In this document: positions 29,306 through 37,799 of the stretch, piece after piece
Position numbering within the stretch: the first letter of the stretch is position 1
Layout: the number at the start of each line of letters is the position of its first letter
Assembly: GCF_943733665.1 (NCBI RefSeq)
Contig: NZ_OX030782.1
Coordinates: 3,272,501-3,336,500 of the forward strand
Reading direction: 5' to 3'
DNA: 64,000 nt
From: Aquimarina sp. Aq107
Lineage (GTDB): Bacteria; Bacteroidota; Bacteroidia; Flavobacteriales; Flavobacteriaceae
Made by a program: the position numbers and the translations under genes
The notes under the pieces: model-generated
Told to the model about the DNA's origin: nothing
Seen by the model: only the letters and a program-made list of their open reading frames with translations
Database searches by the model: none

Positions 29306-30976
29306 ATGAAAAATATTATATTTCCAACACTTTCATTCTTGTTGATATCATTACACAGTATATCACAAACAGAGACCTCTAACAATGAAAAAATAAACCT
29401 ACAATCACCTAGTTCTGTAAGTTTATTCCAAAGCAATTCTTCTAATGGAGTTTGGGCAACAGGGACTATCACGGCAGATCGCTTTGGTATTTTTGAAGAT
29501 GCAACTAGTACAAAAGAAAGGTTAACGATTCTTCCTGGAGGTAATATAGGTATTGGAACAGTAAATCCTGGAGCCAGACTAGATATATTATCTAATACTG
29601 GGCAAACAGAAAGTTTAATGCGCTTTAAGATATCAGATGCTCCCTATGATTATTTGCAAATAGCAAATACTACCGGATCTGCAAATCAATTTATTCCATT
29701 AATCAAAGGATATCATCAGACAGATAATAGGTCTTCTCTTGCAATTATGGGATCCACATCTGATGCCATGGATAATGGGTCCAATGCATTGATAAATTTT
29801 AATGCAAGGAGATTAAATAGTGCGGTTCAGAATAGACCTTTATTTGTGTGGACCAATTATGATCAAAAAATGATGACAATGTCAGCTAATGGTAATCTAG
29901 GTATTGGAACCACAAATCCTATTGAAAAACTTCATGTAGAAGGATCTTTCTTATTAGATGCATATCAGACTGGAGGTGAAAAAGGATTATTTTTTAGAGA
30001 GAATTTCTCTAATGCTAATAAATACAATCTATCTATTATGACTTATGATGATGGAGATAATAGCCCAGATGCATTAGATATTAACGCATATGATGGAATT
30101 TATTTCAACACAGGTTCGAATAGTAGAAACCCTAGAATGGTTGTAAAAGGTGACGGTAACGTAGGTATCGGAACATCAAATCCTCAAGAAAGATTTCAAA
30201 TAGGAAACACTTATGCTTTCCATGATGGTGGGCACAAAGTTATAGGTTTTTTATACAAACCATCTGGTGGAGTTGATTTAGATCCATCTTTATACTCTAG
30301 CGAAATACGCTTTGATCCAACAAATGGTAATTTTCATTTCGGAACTTCTAACACCGTAACATCAGGTCCTACAGCTAGATTATCAATTAATAAAACTGGA
30401 AACGTTGGTATCGGAACGACAAATCCTTTAGCAAAACTAGACGTAAGAGGAGTAATTAAAACATCACACACGGATGGTAGATATGTAAACCTTTTTACCT
30501 CTGGAGACGGAAATAGTTACATAAATATTGCAGGTGGATCTACTACTTCTAGATTTGGTTTTCAGGTTGACGGAAGTAGTAAAATGTCTATAATGAAAAA
30601 TGGAAATGTTGGTATTGGAACCGCAGACACTAAAGGTTATAAACTAGGTGTTAAAGGAAAAATAGCAGCAGAAGAAGTAAAGGTAGCTTTGCACGCAAAT
30701 TGGCCTGATTATGTGTTCGAAGATAATTACAACCTACCTACACTGCAGCAAGTAGAAAATCATATCACAGAAAAAGGGCATTTAGAGAATATCCCATCGG
30801 CTGCAGCAGTAGCAGAGAATGGTATCCAATTAGGAGAAATGAATGCAAAACTACTTCAAAAAATAGAGGAATTAACTCTTTATATGATTGAGCAGAATAA
30901 AAAGACCGATAACCTCATCAAAGAAGTAAAAGCTTTAAAACAAAAAAATGCTGAGTTGGAGCAAAGAATGAAATAA
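29306..30976 (+). CDS. Exported VGIGT-repeat fibre-like protein (paralogue 2)
   Basis: 556 residues. The signal peptide (MKNIIFPTLSFLLISLHSIS) is unlike that of its neighbour. About five VGIGT or LGIGT motifs follow, then the same C-terminal block (WPDYVFEDNYNLPTLQQVENH, GHLENIPSAAAVAENGIQLGEM) and a coiled coil (about 510-556). The middle parts of the two proteins share little beyond the motif, while the tails are over 75 per cent identical by eye. So the tail is the conserved module and the body has diversified. The gene ends 47 bases before a heptanucleotide array. Confidence 0.75.
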   Translation: MKNIIFPTLSFLLISLHSISQTETSNNEKINLQSPSSVSLFQSNSSNGVWATGTITADRFGIFEDATSTKERLTILPGGNIGIGTVNPGARLDILSNTGQTESLMRFKISDAPYDYLQIANTTGSANQFIPLIKGYHQTDNRSSLAIMGSTSDAMDNGSNALINFNARRLNSAVQNRPLFVWTNYDQKMMTMSANGNLGIGTTNPIEKLHVEGSFLLDAYQTGGEKGLFFRENFSNANKYNLSIMTYDDGDNSPDALDINAYDGIYFNTGSNSRNPRMVVKGDGNVGIGTSNPQERFQIGNTYAFHDGGHKVIGFLYKPSGGVDLDPSLYSSEIRFDPTNGNFHFGTSNTVTSGPTARLSINKTGNVGIGTTNPLAKLDVRGVIKTSHTDGRYVNLFTSGDGNSYINIAGGSTTSRFGFQVDGSSKMSIMKNGNVGIGTADTKGYKLGVKGKIAAEEVKVALHANWPDYVFEDNYNLPTLQQVENHITEKGHLENIPSAAAVAENGIQLGEMNAKLLQKIEELTLYMIEQNKKTDNLIKEVKALKQKNAELEQRMK

Positions 30977-31323
30977 TTGTTCGAGGCCAGAAGTCGGGTG
31001 TCAGAGGTAGTCTACTATTTTAATTCTGACTCTTGACTTCTGACTCCTGACTCCTGACTCTTGACTCCTGACTCCTGACTTCTGACTTCTGACTCCTGAC
31101 TTCTGACTCCTGACATCGGTCCTCTGACTCTTGACTCCTGACTCTTGACTCCTGACTTCCGACTCCTGACTTCCGACTCCCGACTTCTGACTCTTGACTC
31201 CTGACTCTTGACTCCTGACTCCTGACTTCTGACTCCTGACTTCCGACTCCCGACTTCTGACTCTTGACTCCTGACTTCTGACTTCTGACTCCTGAAATTG
31301 GTCCTCCGACTTCCGACTCCCAA
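30977..31323. repeat. Heptanucleotide tandem repeat array between convergent genes
   Basis: From about 31024 to 31320 the plus strand is built almost wholly of 7-base units of the type TGACTCC, TGACTTC, TGACTCT or CGACTYC, some 42 units. Two odd heptamers reading GGTCCTC lie at 31118 and 31300, exactly 182 bases (26 units) apart, so phase is kept. A longer block starting TTCCGACTCCCGAC recurs 70 bases (10 units) apart at 31171 and 31241, indicating segmental duplication. A short inverted stretch (AAGTCGGGTGTCAGAG) lies near 30990. It looks like the short tandemly repeated repetitive (STRR) heptamers described in cyanobacteria. Confidence 0.9.
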
Positions 31324-32391
31324 TTATCCTTCCAACAATCTTTTCATATTGACATTTTCATAATTACGCTTCACGAAATCTAGCGCTGTTTTTAAAACTT
31401 CTCCCATCGACTTACTTCGTCTAAATTTTAAGTCTAAAGTAAAATTATATAAATGTTCTCGTAACTCTTTTAAATTTTTTTCTGTAGAAATAGTGTCTTC
31501 ACACATACATTTCACAAGTGTTTCATAACGTGATCTAGAATTTAATATTCGCTTTGCAAGAATAGAACGTTCTTCTTTCTTATACTGCTCTATAGAACTA
31601 GGCTGAAGTTTATTCATTACAATATCTACCATATCAAAATTCTCTTTAAAAAACTGAGGTTGATATACTTTTAATTTCCCTTCGAAACATTGTTGATCAA
31701 AATCTATAGCCCTTATTTTATATTCTACATGATCAAAATCGTGGATAGGGATAATAACATAATTATATGATCTCATATCTCCTAATAAACGCATCTGGCA
31801 ACGTTCATTAAATTTCACAAACTCTTTTGCTATTTGGGATTTAGCCTGATCACTTAAATCCGGTAAAAAATCTTTAATAAATACATCTCCAGGAATACCT
31901 GCAATATGCTCTTCTATAAGTGTATTTTTATATACTAAAAAGTTAATTCTATTGGGCGAAAACATATGCTCTAGTTCCAATCCATAGATACGAGAAGCAT
32001 CTGCTTTCTTAACATAAATATACGTATAATTATCATTCAGTATATTCCGAACTCGAACTCTAAAAGGCTTTGAATTTCCAAAGGTGCAATAGTCGATTGC
32101 ATCGATATTAAGAAATTCTATAGCATCTTCATTTCCATCAGAATGTAATATGGTATATACTTTTTTTAAGCTAGATTCAATCTCTGGCCGCTCATGCTCT
32201 TCATAATATACACGAACCCATAACGTATCTTCATCATTACTATCATAAACAACTATGGAGCCTGAAAACCTCAACAAATCATCATAAAATACTGGAATCT
32301 TTATTTTACGATTACATTCTTTTAAATACCTATCCAAACTATCATTAATTGGATAGGTAGGTTTCTTTTTAGACATTAACTTTTCTTCCAT
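31324..32391 (-). CDS. Unannotated protein with aminoglycoside-phosphotransferase-like kinase hallmarks
   Basis: 355 residues, no signal peptide, no family I can name. Its middle reads like a small-molecule kinase: YIYVKKADASR (candidate Lys128/129), a hinge-like LIEEHIAGIPGDVF, a catalytic-loop candidate LLGDMRSYNYVI (Asp205, Asn210), and IRAIDFDQQ (Asp230) as the metal-binding site. The N-terminal 110 residues are beta-rich and could be the nucleotide lobe or a separate domain. The C-terminal 100 residues are helical and basic. The stop codon directly abuts the heptamer array. The kinase reading is my inference from motif order and spacing. Confidence 0.5.
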   Translation of the reverse strand: MEEKLMSKKKPTYPINDSLDRYLKECNRKIKIPVFYDDLLRFSGSIVVYDSNDEDTLWVRVYYEEHERPEIESSLKKVYTILHSDGNEDAIEFLNIDAIDYCTFGNSKPFRVRVRNILNDNYTYIYVKKADASRIYGLELEHMFSPNRINFLVYKNTLIEEHIAGIPGDVFIKDFLPDLSDQAKSQIAKEFVKFNERCQMRLLGDMRSYNYVIIPIHDFDHVEYKIRAIDFDQQCFEGKLKVYQPQFFKENFDMVDIVMNKLQPSSIEQYKKEERSILAKRILNSRSRYETLVKCMCEDTISTEKNLKELREHLYNFTLDLKFRRSKSMGEVLKTALDFVKRNYENVNMKRLLEG

Positions 32392-32531
32392 ATTCAGCTG
32401 CTTTCGGTTAGCAATTTACGAAAGAAAAGGTTTCGAAATACAATATTCAATTACTAACAAACCACAACTTTATTGTAACAAAACTTAATACTGGTCGTCT
32501 AGTTTAATATAACCACCAAAAATAATTACAA

Positions 32532-33431
32532 TTGGAAACCATTCTAACTTTAAAGAATCTTACCAAAAGATTCGGACCAATAACAGCCGTCAATGATCTT
32601 TCCTTTACAATTAAAAAAGGAAACGTATATGGTATTTTAGGACCTAACGGAAGCGGTAAATCAACTACTTTAGGAATTGTTCTTAATGTTGTCAATAGAA
32701 CTTCTGGAGATTTTACCTGGTTCGACGGATCCTCGTCCACCCATGAGGCACTAAAAAAAGTAGGAGCAATTATTGAGCGTCCTAATTTTTACCCCTATAT
32801 GACTGCTGCTCAAAACTTAAAGTTAGTATGTCAAATAAAAGAAGTAGCGGCTGATAAAATTGACGAAAAACTAGAACTTGTTGGTCTTTTAGATAGAAAA
32901 GACAGTAAGTTCAGAACTTTTTCTTTAGGTATGAAACAACGATTAGCAATTGCTTCTGCATTGCTAAATGATCCAGAGATCCTTATTCTGGATGAGCCTA
33001 CAAACGGATTAGATCCACAAGGGATTCATCAAATCAGAGAAATTATTAAAGTAATTGCATCTCAAGGTACTACAATTCTTTTAGCATCTCACCTTTTAGA
33101 TGAAGTAGAAAAAGTATGTAGTCACGTGGTTATTATTAGAAAAGGAGTGAAATTATATTCTGGACCGGTTGATGAAATGAATGCAAGTCATGGTTTCTTT
33201 GAATTAAACAGTAATCAAAATAGCATCTTAAAGAAGTGGTTATCTGAACAAAGTACTTTTGGTAATATTAAAGAAGAGGACGGCAAACTGATCGCTTTTT
33301 TAAATAGTGAATTAGATGCCGAAAGTCTTAACAAACAGCTATATGACGCTGGTATTACGCTGACACATCTTGTAAAGCGTAAAGAAAGTCTTGAAGAACA
33401 GTTCTTACAATTAACCAACAACTTAAACTAA
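32532..33431 (+). CDS. ABC transporter ATP-binding protein
   Basis: 299 residues starting with TTG; METILTLKNLTKRFGPITAVND begins just where the family does. Walker A is GPNGSGKST, the signature is FSLGMKQRLAIA, Walker B is ILILDEPTNGLD and the switch is ASHLL. After the nucleotide-binding domain (1-215) a C-terminal extension of about 80 residues is typical of exporters of the CcmA/NodI class. It is four bases before its permease. Substrate unknown. Confidence 0.93.
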   Translation: METILTLKNLTKRFGPITAVNDLSFTIKKGNVYGILGPNGSGKSTTLGIVLNVVNRTSGDFTWFDGSSSTHEALKKVGAIIERPNFYPYMTAAQNLKLVCQIKEVAADKIDEKLELVGLLDRKDSKFRTFSLGMKQRLAIASALLNDPEILILDEPTNGLDPQGIHQIREIIKVIASQGTTILLASHLLDEVEKVCSHVVIIRKGVKLYSGPVDEMNASHGFFELNSNQNSILKKWLSEQSTFGNIKEEDGKLIAFLNSELDAESLNKQLYDAGITLTHLVKRKESLEEQFLQLTNNLN

Positions 33432-33435
33432 AGCC

Positions 33436-34275
33436 ATGTTACGATTACTCAATATAGAATTTCAGAAATTACGATATAATAAGTCTGCGAAAGTACTGAC
33501 TATAACTTATTTTGTATTAATACTCCTTATTTCTCTCATAGCATCTTATGAATTTAGTTTTGGAGGAGTAAATTTTCGCTTAGCTGATCAAGGGATCTTT
33601 AATTTTCCATATATATGGCACTTTAATGCTTGGATTGCTGCGTGGTTAAAACTTTTCCTAGCCATAGTTATTGTATCTATTATGGCAAATGAATACTCTA
33701 ATAGAACATTAAAACAAAATCTAATAGACGGCTTAAGCAAAAAAGAATTTCTTGCTTCTAAGTTTCTTACCGTTGTTGTTTTTTCTTTAATATCTACGAT
33801 TTTCTTATTCTTAGTATCTCTAATTCTAGGATTAATATTTTCTGATTACAATGAGATTTCAATTATATTTTCGGATTTAGAATTTATTTTTGCTTATTTC
33901 ATAAAATTAGTTGGTTTCTTTTCTTTTTGTATGTTTTTAGGAATACTTATAAAACGTTCAGCTTTTGCTCTTGGTTTTCTTATTTTTTGGCAGCTAATTG
34001 AAGGCGCTTTTAGATTGTTTTCTGGTTTAATTAAATGGAAATTTGATTCTGACATCATAGACAAAATTATACCATTTTTACCTTTAGATAGTATGTCTAA
34101 TCTTATTAACGAACCAATAACTAGATTAAATTTCATACAATCTGCAGCTAATCAACTAGGAGAAAACTTTCAAAGAGACTATGCTGTGCACTGGTATGAG
34201 ATCCTAATAGTGTTAATCTGGACTGTAATATTTGTTAGACTTTCATATTATCTTCTTAAAAAGAGAGATTTATAA
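33436..34275 (+). CDS. ABC transporter permease (ABC-2 type)
   Basis: 279 residues with six predicted helices (around 20-40, 65-85, 108-132, 147-170, 176-195 and 250-270). The N-terminal MLRLLNIEFQKLRYNKSAKVL and the AYFIKLVGFFSFCMFLGILIKRSAFALGFLIFW region match ABC-2 permeases. It forms a two-gene exporter with the upstream ATPase. Its stop codon abuts the -7 box of the next gene. Confidence 0.87.
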   Translation: MLRLLNIEFQKLRYNKSAKVLTITYFVLILLISLIASYEFSFGGVNFRLADQGIFNFPYIWHFNAWIAAWLKLFLAIVIVSIMANEYSNRTLKQNLIDGLSKKEFLASKFLTVVVFSLISTIFLFLVSLILGLIFSDYNEISIIFSDLEFIFAYFIKLVGFFSFCMFLGILIKRSAFALGFLIFWQLIEGAFRLFSGLIKWKFDSDIIDKIIPFLPLDSMSNLINEPITRLNFIQSAANQLGENFQRDYAVHWYEILIVLIWTVIFVRLSYYLLKKRDL

Positions 34276-34283
34276 TATCTTTG
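34276..34283 (+). promoter_or_regulatory. Putative -7 box (TATCTTTG) for the first T9SS-sorted protein
   Basis: A full match to TAnnTTTG immediately after the permease stop codon and 19 bases before the next ATG. It would allow the T9SS gene to be transcribed apart from the ABC genes. Confidence 0.45.
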
Positions 34284-34302
34284 GGTTTTTGGAACTCAAC
34301 TC

Positions 34303-37300
34303 ATGAAACACATATCGTTCATCCTTTTCCTTTTATTAGGAGCTTCAGTATTTTCACAAGGAGAAGCTAATAACTGGTATTTTGGACAAAATGCGGGAGT
34401 CAACTTTAGTACTACACCTCCTACTCCACTTACAGATGGTAGGATAAGTACTTTAGAAGGATGTACAACAATATCTGATGCTACTGGAAATCTTCTTTTT
34501 TATACAGATGGTTCGACAATTTATACGCAGAATCATGGTATCATGCTAAATGGAGAAGATCTAAGAGGAGATACATCGAGTACCTCATCTGCATTGATTG
34601 TCCCTCAACCAAACACTCCTAATATTTATATTGTTTTTACTGTAGATGAGCCTCATCATTTTAATGCAGATGGGGACCCCAATACCAATGATGGAGATGG
34701 AGTAAATGATGGACTATTATACTCGGTAGTAGATATATCGTTAGATGGAGGAAATGGGGCTGTAATTTCTGGTCAAAAAAATCTTCCACTAATAACGTAT
34801 GATACTTCTGATTCTTTAGAAAGCTTATACAGATGTTCAGAAAAAATAACAGCGGTAAAAAGTGACGATTGTGATTCTTTTTGGGTAATTACTCATTTTA
34901 TTGATACCTATTATGCATTTAGTGTTGATCAAACAGGTGTTAACACTACTCCCGTTACATCACAGGTTGGAGTTACTATTCCTATTTCTGGATACCGTCG
35001 TAATGCATTAGGTTACCTAAAAGCCTCTCCAGAAGGTGATAAATTAGCTGTAGTTCATTTTGGATTGACTACTGTAACTGGAGGTGATGGGCCTGGCAAA
35101 GTATTGTTTTATGATTTTGATAATAGTACAGGAATTGTAAGTAATGAGATAGAATTATATGATGGTGATGCACCTTACGGTATTGAATTTTCACAAAGTG
35201 GTCAACGTTTATATACTACAGTTGGTATTGGAGACGGAGGATTTGGCAATGGTTTTCTTATGCAATTCGATCTTACATTACCCGACAACCAAATCGCCGC
35301 TAGTGGCACTCGAATTTTAAATGAGAACGGACAAGACAATTCTAATTTTAGTGCGGGAGCATTGCAATTAGGACCGGACGGTAGAATCTACAGAGCTTTA
35401 TATGATTTTGATTCTGGAACTGGAAATTATCTTGGAGTTATAGAAAACCCCGAAGAATTAGCAACAAATATCAACTATAGTGATAGAGGGTTATTAGTTA
35501 ACACAGATGGAAGAAGAGGATCCAGAATAGGACTTCCTCCTTTTATCCAATCTATTTTTGCCCAGTCAATTGATATCATAAATAATGGTGACGTAAATAA
35601 TGTAAATCTTTTACTTTGTGAAGGAGACACATTTAGACTTGAATATCAAGATATCTCTACAGCCACATATACTTGGTATATCAATGATGTAGCAGTCACA
35701 AACACTCCTTATTTTCTAGACATTACAACCACAGGAAATTATAGATTAGAAGTTGATCTAAATGATGGAAGTTGCCCTTTAATTGGTGTTGCTAATGTGA
35801 CATTTTTTGAAGTTCCTACCATTCAAAACACACCAATGAATGAAATCATCTGTGATGATAATAATGATGGGGTAACAAGTTTAGATCTCTCTATTTATAA
35901 CTCTTCGATTCTCGGAATGCAGGATCCTAGTCAGTTTCAAATTCGTTATTTTAGATCGATTGCCGATGCTGATGCTGATATAAATGAAATATCTGGAAAT
36001 TTCGTAACAGAAAACAACCCACAAACTGTTGCCATTAGAATTGAGAACATAGAAAATATAGTTTGTTATAATACATCTAGTTTTCAGGTACAGATTTTTG
36101 ATGGGCCTACAGCTTTTAATACTAGTCCAATAGTTGCTTGTGATAATGCGGATGATGGAGATGATACGAATGGAATGATTACATATGATCTAACCACAAT
36201 CAATTCTGACATCTATGGGAGTCAAAATATTTCTGATTACAACCTTAGTTATCATGCTACATTAATTGATGCCGAGAATAATACGAATCCATTTCCGGAT
36301 CCAACAAATGCAGTATTATCAAGCACAATGACTTCTATATTTGCCAGACTTGAAAACATCTTGAACACAGCTTGTTTTGATACTACAGAAATTCCTGTAA
36401 CCGTTAATATATTACCCGTTGCCAATAATTCTTCTCTATCACAATGTGATGAATATCTGAACACAAATGACGGAATAACATCATTCAATTTAAATCAAGC
36501 AATAAATCAAATTACTGGTGGATCAACAGATCGTACGGTATTATTTTTTGAGGATATTGTATCTGCTGAAACTGAGTCTCCTGTTATTTCAAATACTAAT
36601 GCATACATAAATACAACTGCTAATCAACAACTATTCGTGAGAGTGATAGATGATATTACGGGATGTTTTAGAATAACTACCTTAGATTTACTAGTAAGCA
36701 CTACATCTGCTAGTGACGCTATTTTATTAGTTTGCGATGACGATGGAATAGAAGATGGTTTCAGAGAATTTGATCTTACACAAGCAAACGCTCAAGTTCT
36801 TCTTGGGATTGCTAGTCCTAACCTTTCTGTTACATATTATGAAACCACCGAAAATGCACTAAGCGAAACGAATGAGATTGTATTCTACACCAATACAACT
36901 CCAGGAACTCAGGGACAAGACATCGTCTACGCCAGAGTAGAAGACAATCAAAATCAATGTTATGGTATTAATGAAGTGGAATTATTTGTAAATCCTTTAC
37001 CAGATATTGAAGAATTAGCTGAAGCTTTTTTATGCGAAGGCATTAATGTTGTTATTAACTCGGGATTACAATCCGGAAACTCAAATAATTTTGATTATTT
37101 ATGGTCTCCAAATGGCGAAACTACAGAAAGTATCAGTGTGTCTCAAGAAGGAACATATACTGTTTCAGTTACGAATCAAATCACGGGATGTTCTAAAGAT
37201 AGAATCGTTACTGTTACAAATTCTTCTCCTGCGACTATTATACAACCTATTGAAATTAATGATGCTTCGGACAATAACACAGTAACTATTAATGTTTCAG

Positions 37301-37722
37301 GATCCGGAGACTACGAATATGCAATCGCTTTTAATGATGCTAACATCCGAACGTATCAAGATAGCCCAATCTTTACAGATGTTCCTCCAGGATTTCATAC
37401 TGTATATGTTAGAGATAAAAATGGTTGCGGACCAGAAGCTTCTCAAGCTATTTCCGTAGTTGGTTTTCCTAAATATTTTACCCCAAATGGAGATGGTTTC
37501 CACGAAACATGGAACGTTAAGGGAATATCTGCTCAAGTACTTGGCAACTCTATCATTTATATTTTTGATAGAAGTGGGAAATTATTAAAACAGTTAGTTC
37601 CATCAGGAAATGGCTGGGACGGAACGTATAGCGGCTCGTTAATGCCTTCTAGCGAGTATTGGTTTCGTGTAGAATTAAGTGATGGAAGAATTCGGAAAGG
37701 AAGTTTCTCTTTGATAAGATAA
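34303..37722 (+). CDS. Type B T9SS-sorted surface protein (paralogue 1)
   Basis: 1139 residues. A signal peptide (1-18) is followed by a beta-propeller-like region (about 20-420; NNWYFGQNAGVNFS, GNLLFYTDG). Next come four or more roughly 100-residue beta-sandwich repeats, each opening with a CD.N.DG motif (ICDDNNDGVTSLDLS, QCDEYLNTNDGITSFNL, VCDDDGIEDG). An Ig/PKD-like domain comes before the tail. The last 85 residues (FPKYFTPNGDGFHETWNV through GSFSLIR) are the gliding-motility-associated type B C-terminal domain. This targets the protein through the type IX secretion system. The repeated Asp-rich motifs may bind Ca2+. Confidence 0.88.
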   Translation: MKHISFILFLLLGASVFSQGEANNWYFGQNAGVNFSTTPPTPLTDGRISTLEGCTTISDATGNLLFYTDGSTIYTQNHGIMLNGEDLRGDTSSTSSALIVPQPNTPNIYIVFTVDEPHHFNADGDPNTNDGDGVNDGLLYSVVDISLDGGNGAVISGQKNLPLITYDTSDSLESLYRCSEKITAVKSDDCDSFWVITHFIDTYYAFSVDQTGVNTTPVTSQVGVTIPISGYRRNALGYLKASPEGDKLAVVHFGLTTVTGGDGPGKVLFYDFDNSTGIVSNEIELYDGDAPYGIEFSQSGQRLYTTVGIGDGGFGNGFLMQFDLTLPDNQIAASGTRILNENGQDNSNFSAGALQLGPDGRIYRALYDFDSGTGNYLGVIENPEELATNINYSDRGLLVNTDGRRGSRIGLPPFIQSIFAQSIDIINNGDVNNVNLLLCEGDTFRLEYQDISTATYTWYINDVAVTNTPYFLDITTTGNYRLEVDLNDGSCPLIGVANVTFFEVPTIQNTPMNEIICDDNNDGVTSLDLSIYNSSILGMQDPSQFQIRYFRSIADADADINEISGNFVTENNPQTVAIRIENIENIVCYNTSSFQVQIFDGPTAFNTSPIVACDNADDGDDTNGMITYDLTTINSDIYGSQNISDYNLSYHATLIDAENNTNPFPDPTNAVLSSTMTSIFARLENILNTACFDTTEIPVTVNILPVANNSSLSQCDEYLNTNDGITSFNLNQAINQITGGSTDRTVLFFEDIVSAETESPVISNTNAYINTTANQQLFVRVIDDITGCFRITTLDLLVSTTSASDAILLVCDDDGIEDGFREFDLTQANAQVLLGIASPNLSVTYYETTENALSETNEIVFYTNTTPGTQGQDIVYARVEDNQNQCYGINEVELFVNPLPDIEELAEAFLCEGINVVINSGLQSGNSNNFDYLWSPNGETTESISVSQEGTYTVSVTNQITGCSKDRIVTVTNSSPATIIQPIEINDASDNNTVTINVSGSGDYEYAIAFNDANIRTYQDSPIFTDVPPGFHTVYVRDKNGCGPEASQAISVVGFPKYFTPNGDGFHETWNVKGISAQVLGNSIIYIFDRSGKLLKQLVPSGNGWDGTYSGSLMPSSEYWFRVELSDGRIRKGSFSLIR

Positions 37723-37799
37723 TACATCTACAAGCCTTTTCTTCTTCTATAAAGCTATGGTATATTATTAGTATATTCGTGGCCTAACAGAGATTGTAG

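Noticed and set aside
31024..31320. CRISPR array
   Set aside because: The units are 7 bases, contiguous and without unique spacers, and no cas genes lie nearby.
31015..31323. 102-residue reading frame with SQESGVR-type repeats
   Set aside because: It is the direct translation of the heptanucleotide array: three 7-base units give a 7-residue repeat with no stop codon. It begins with TTG right at the array edge and has no ribosome site.
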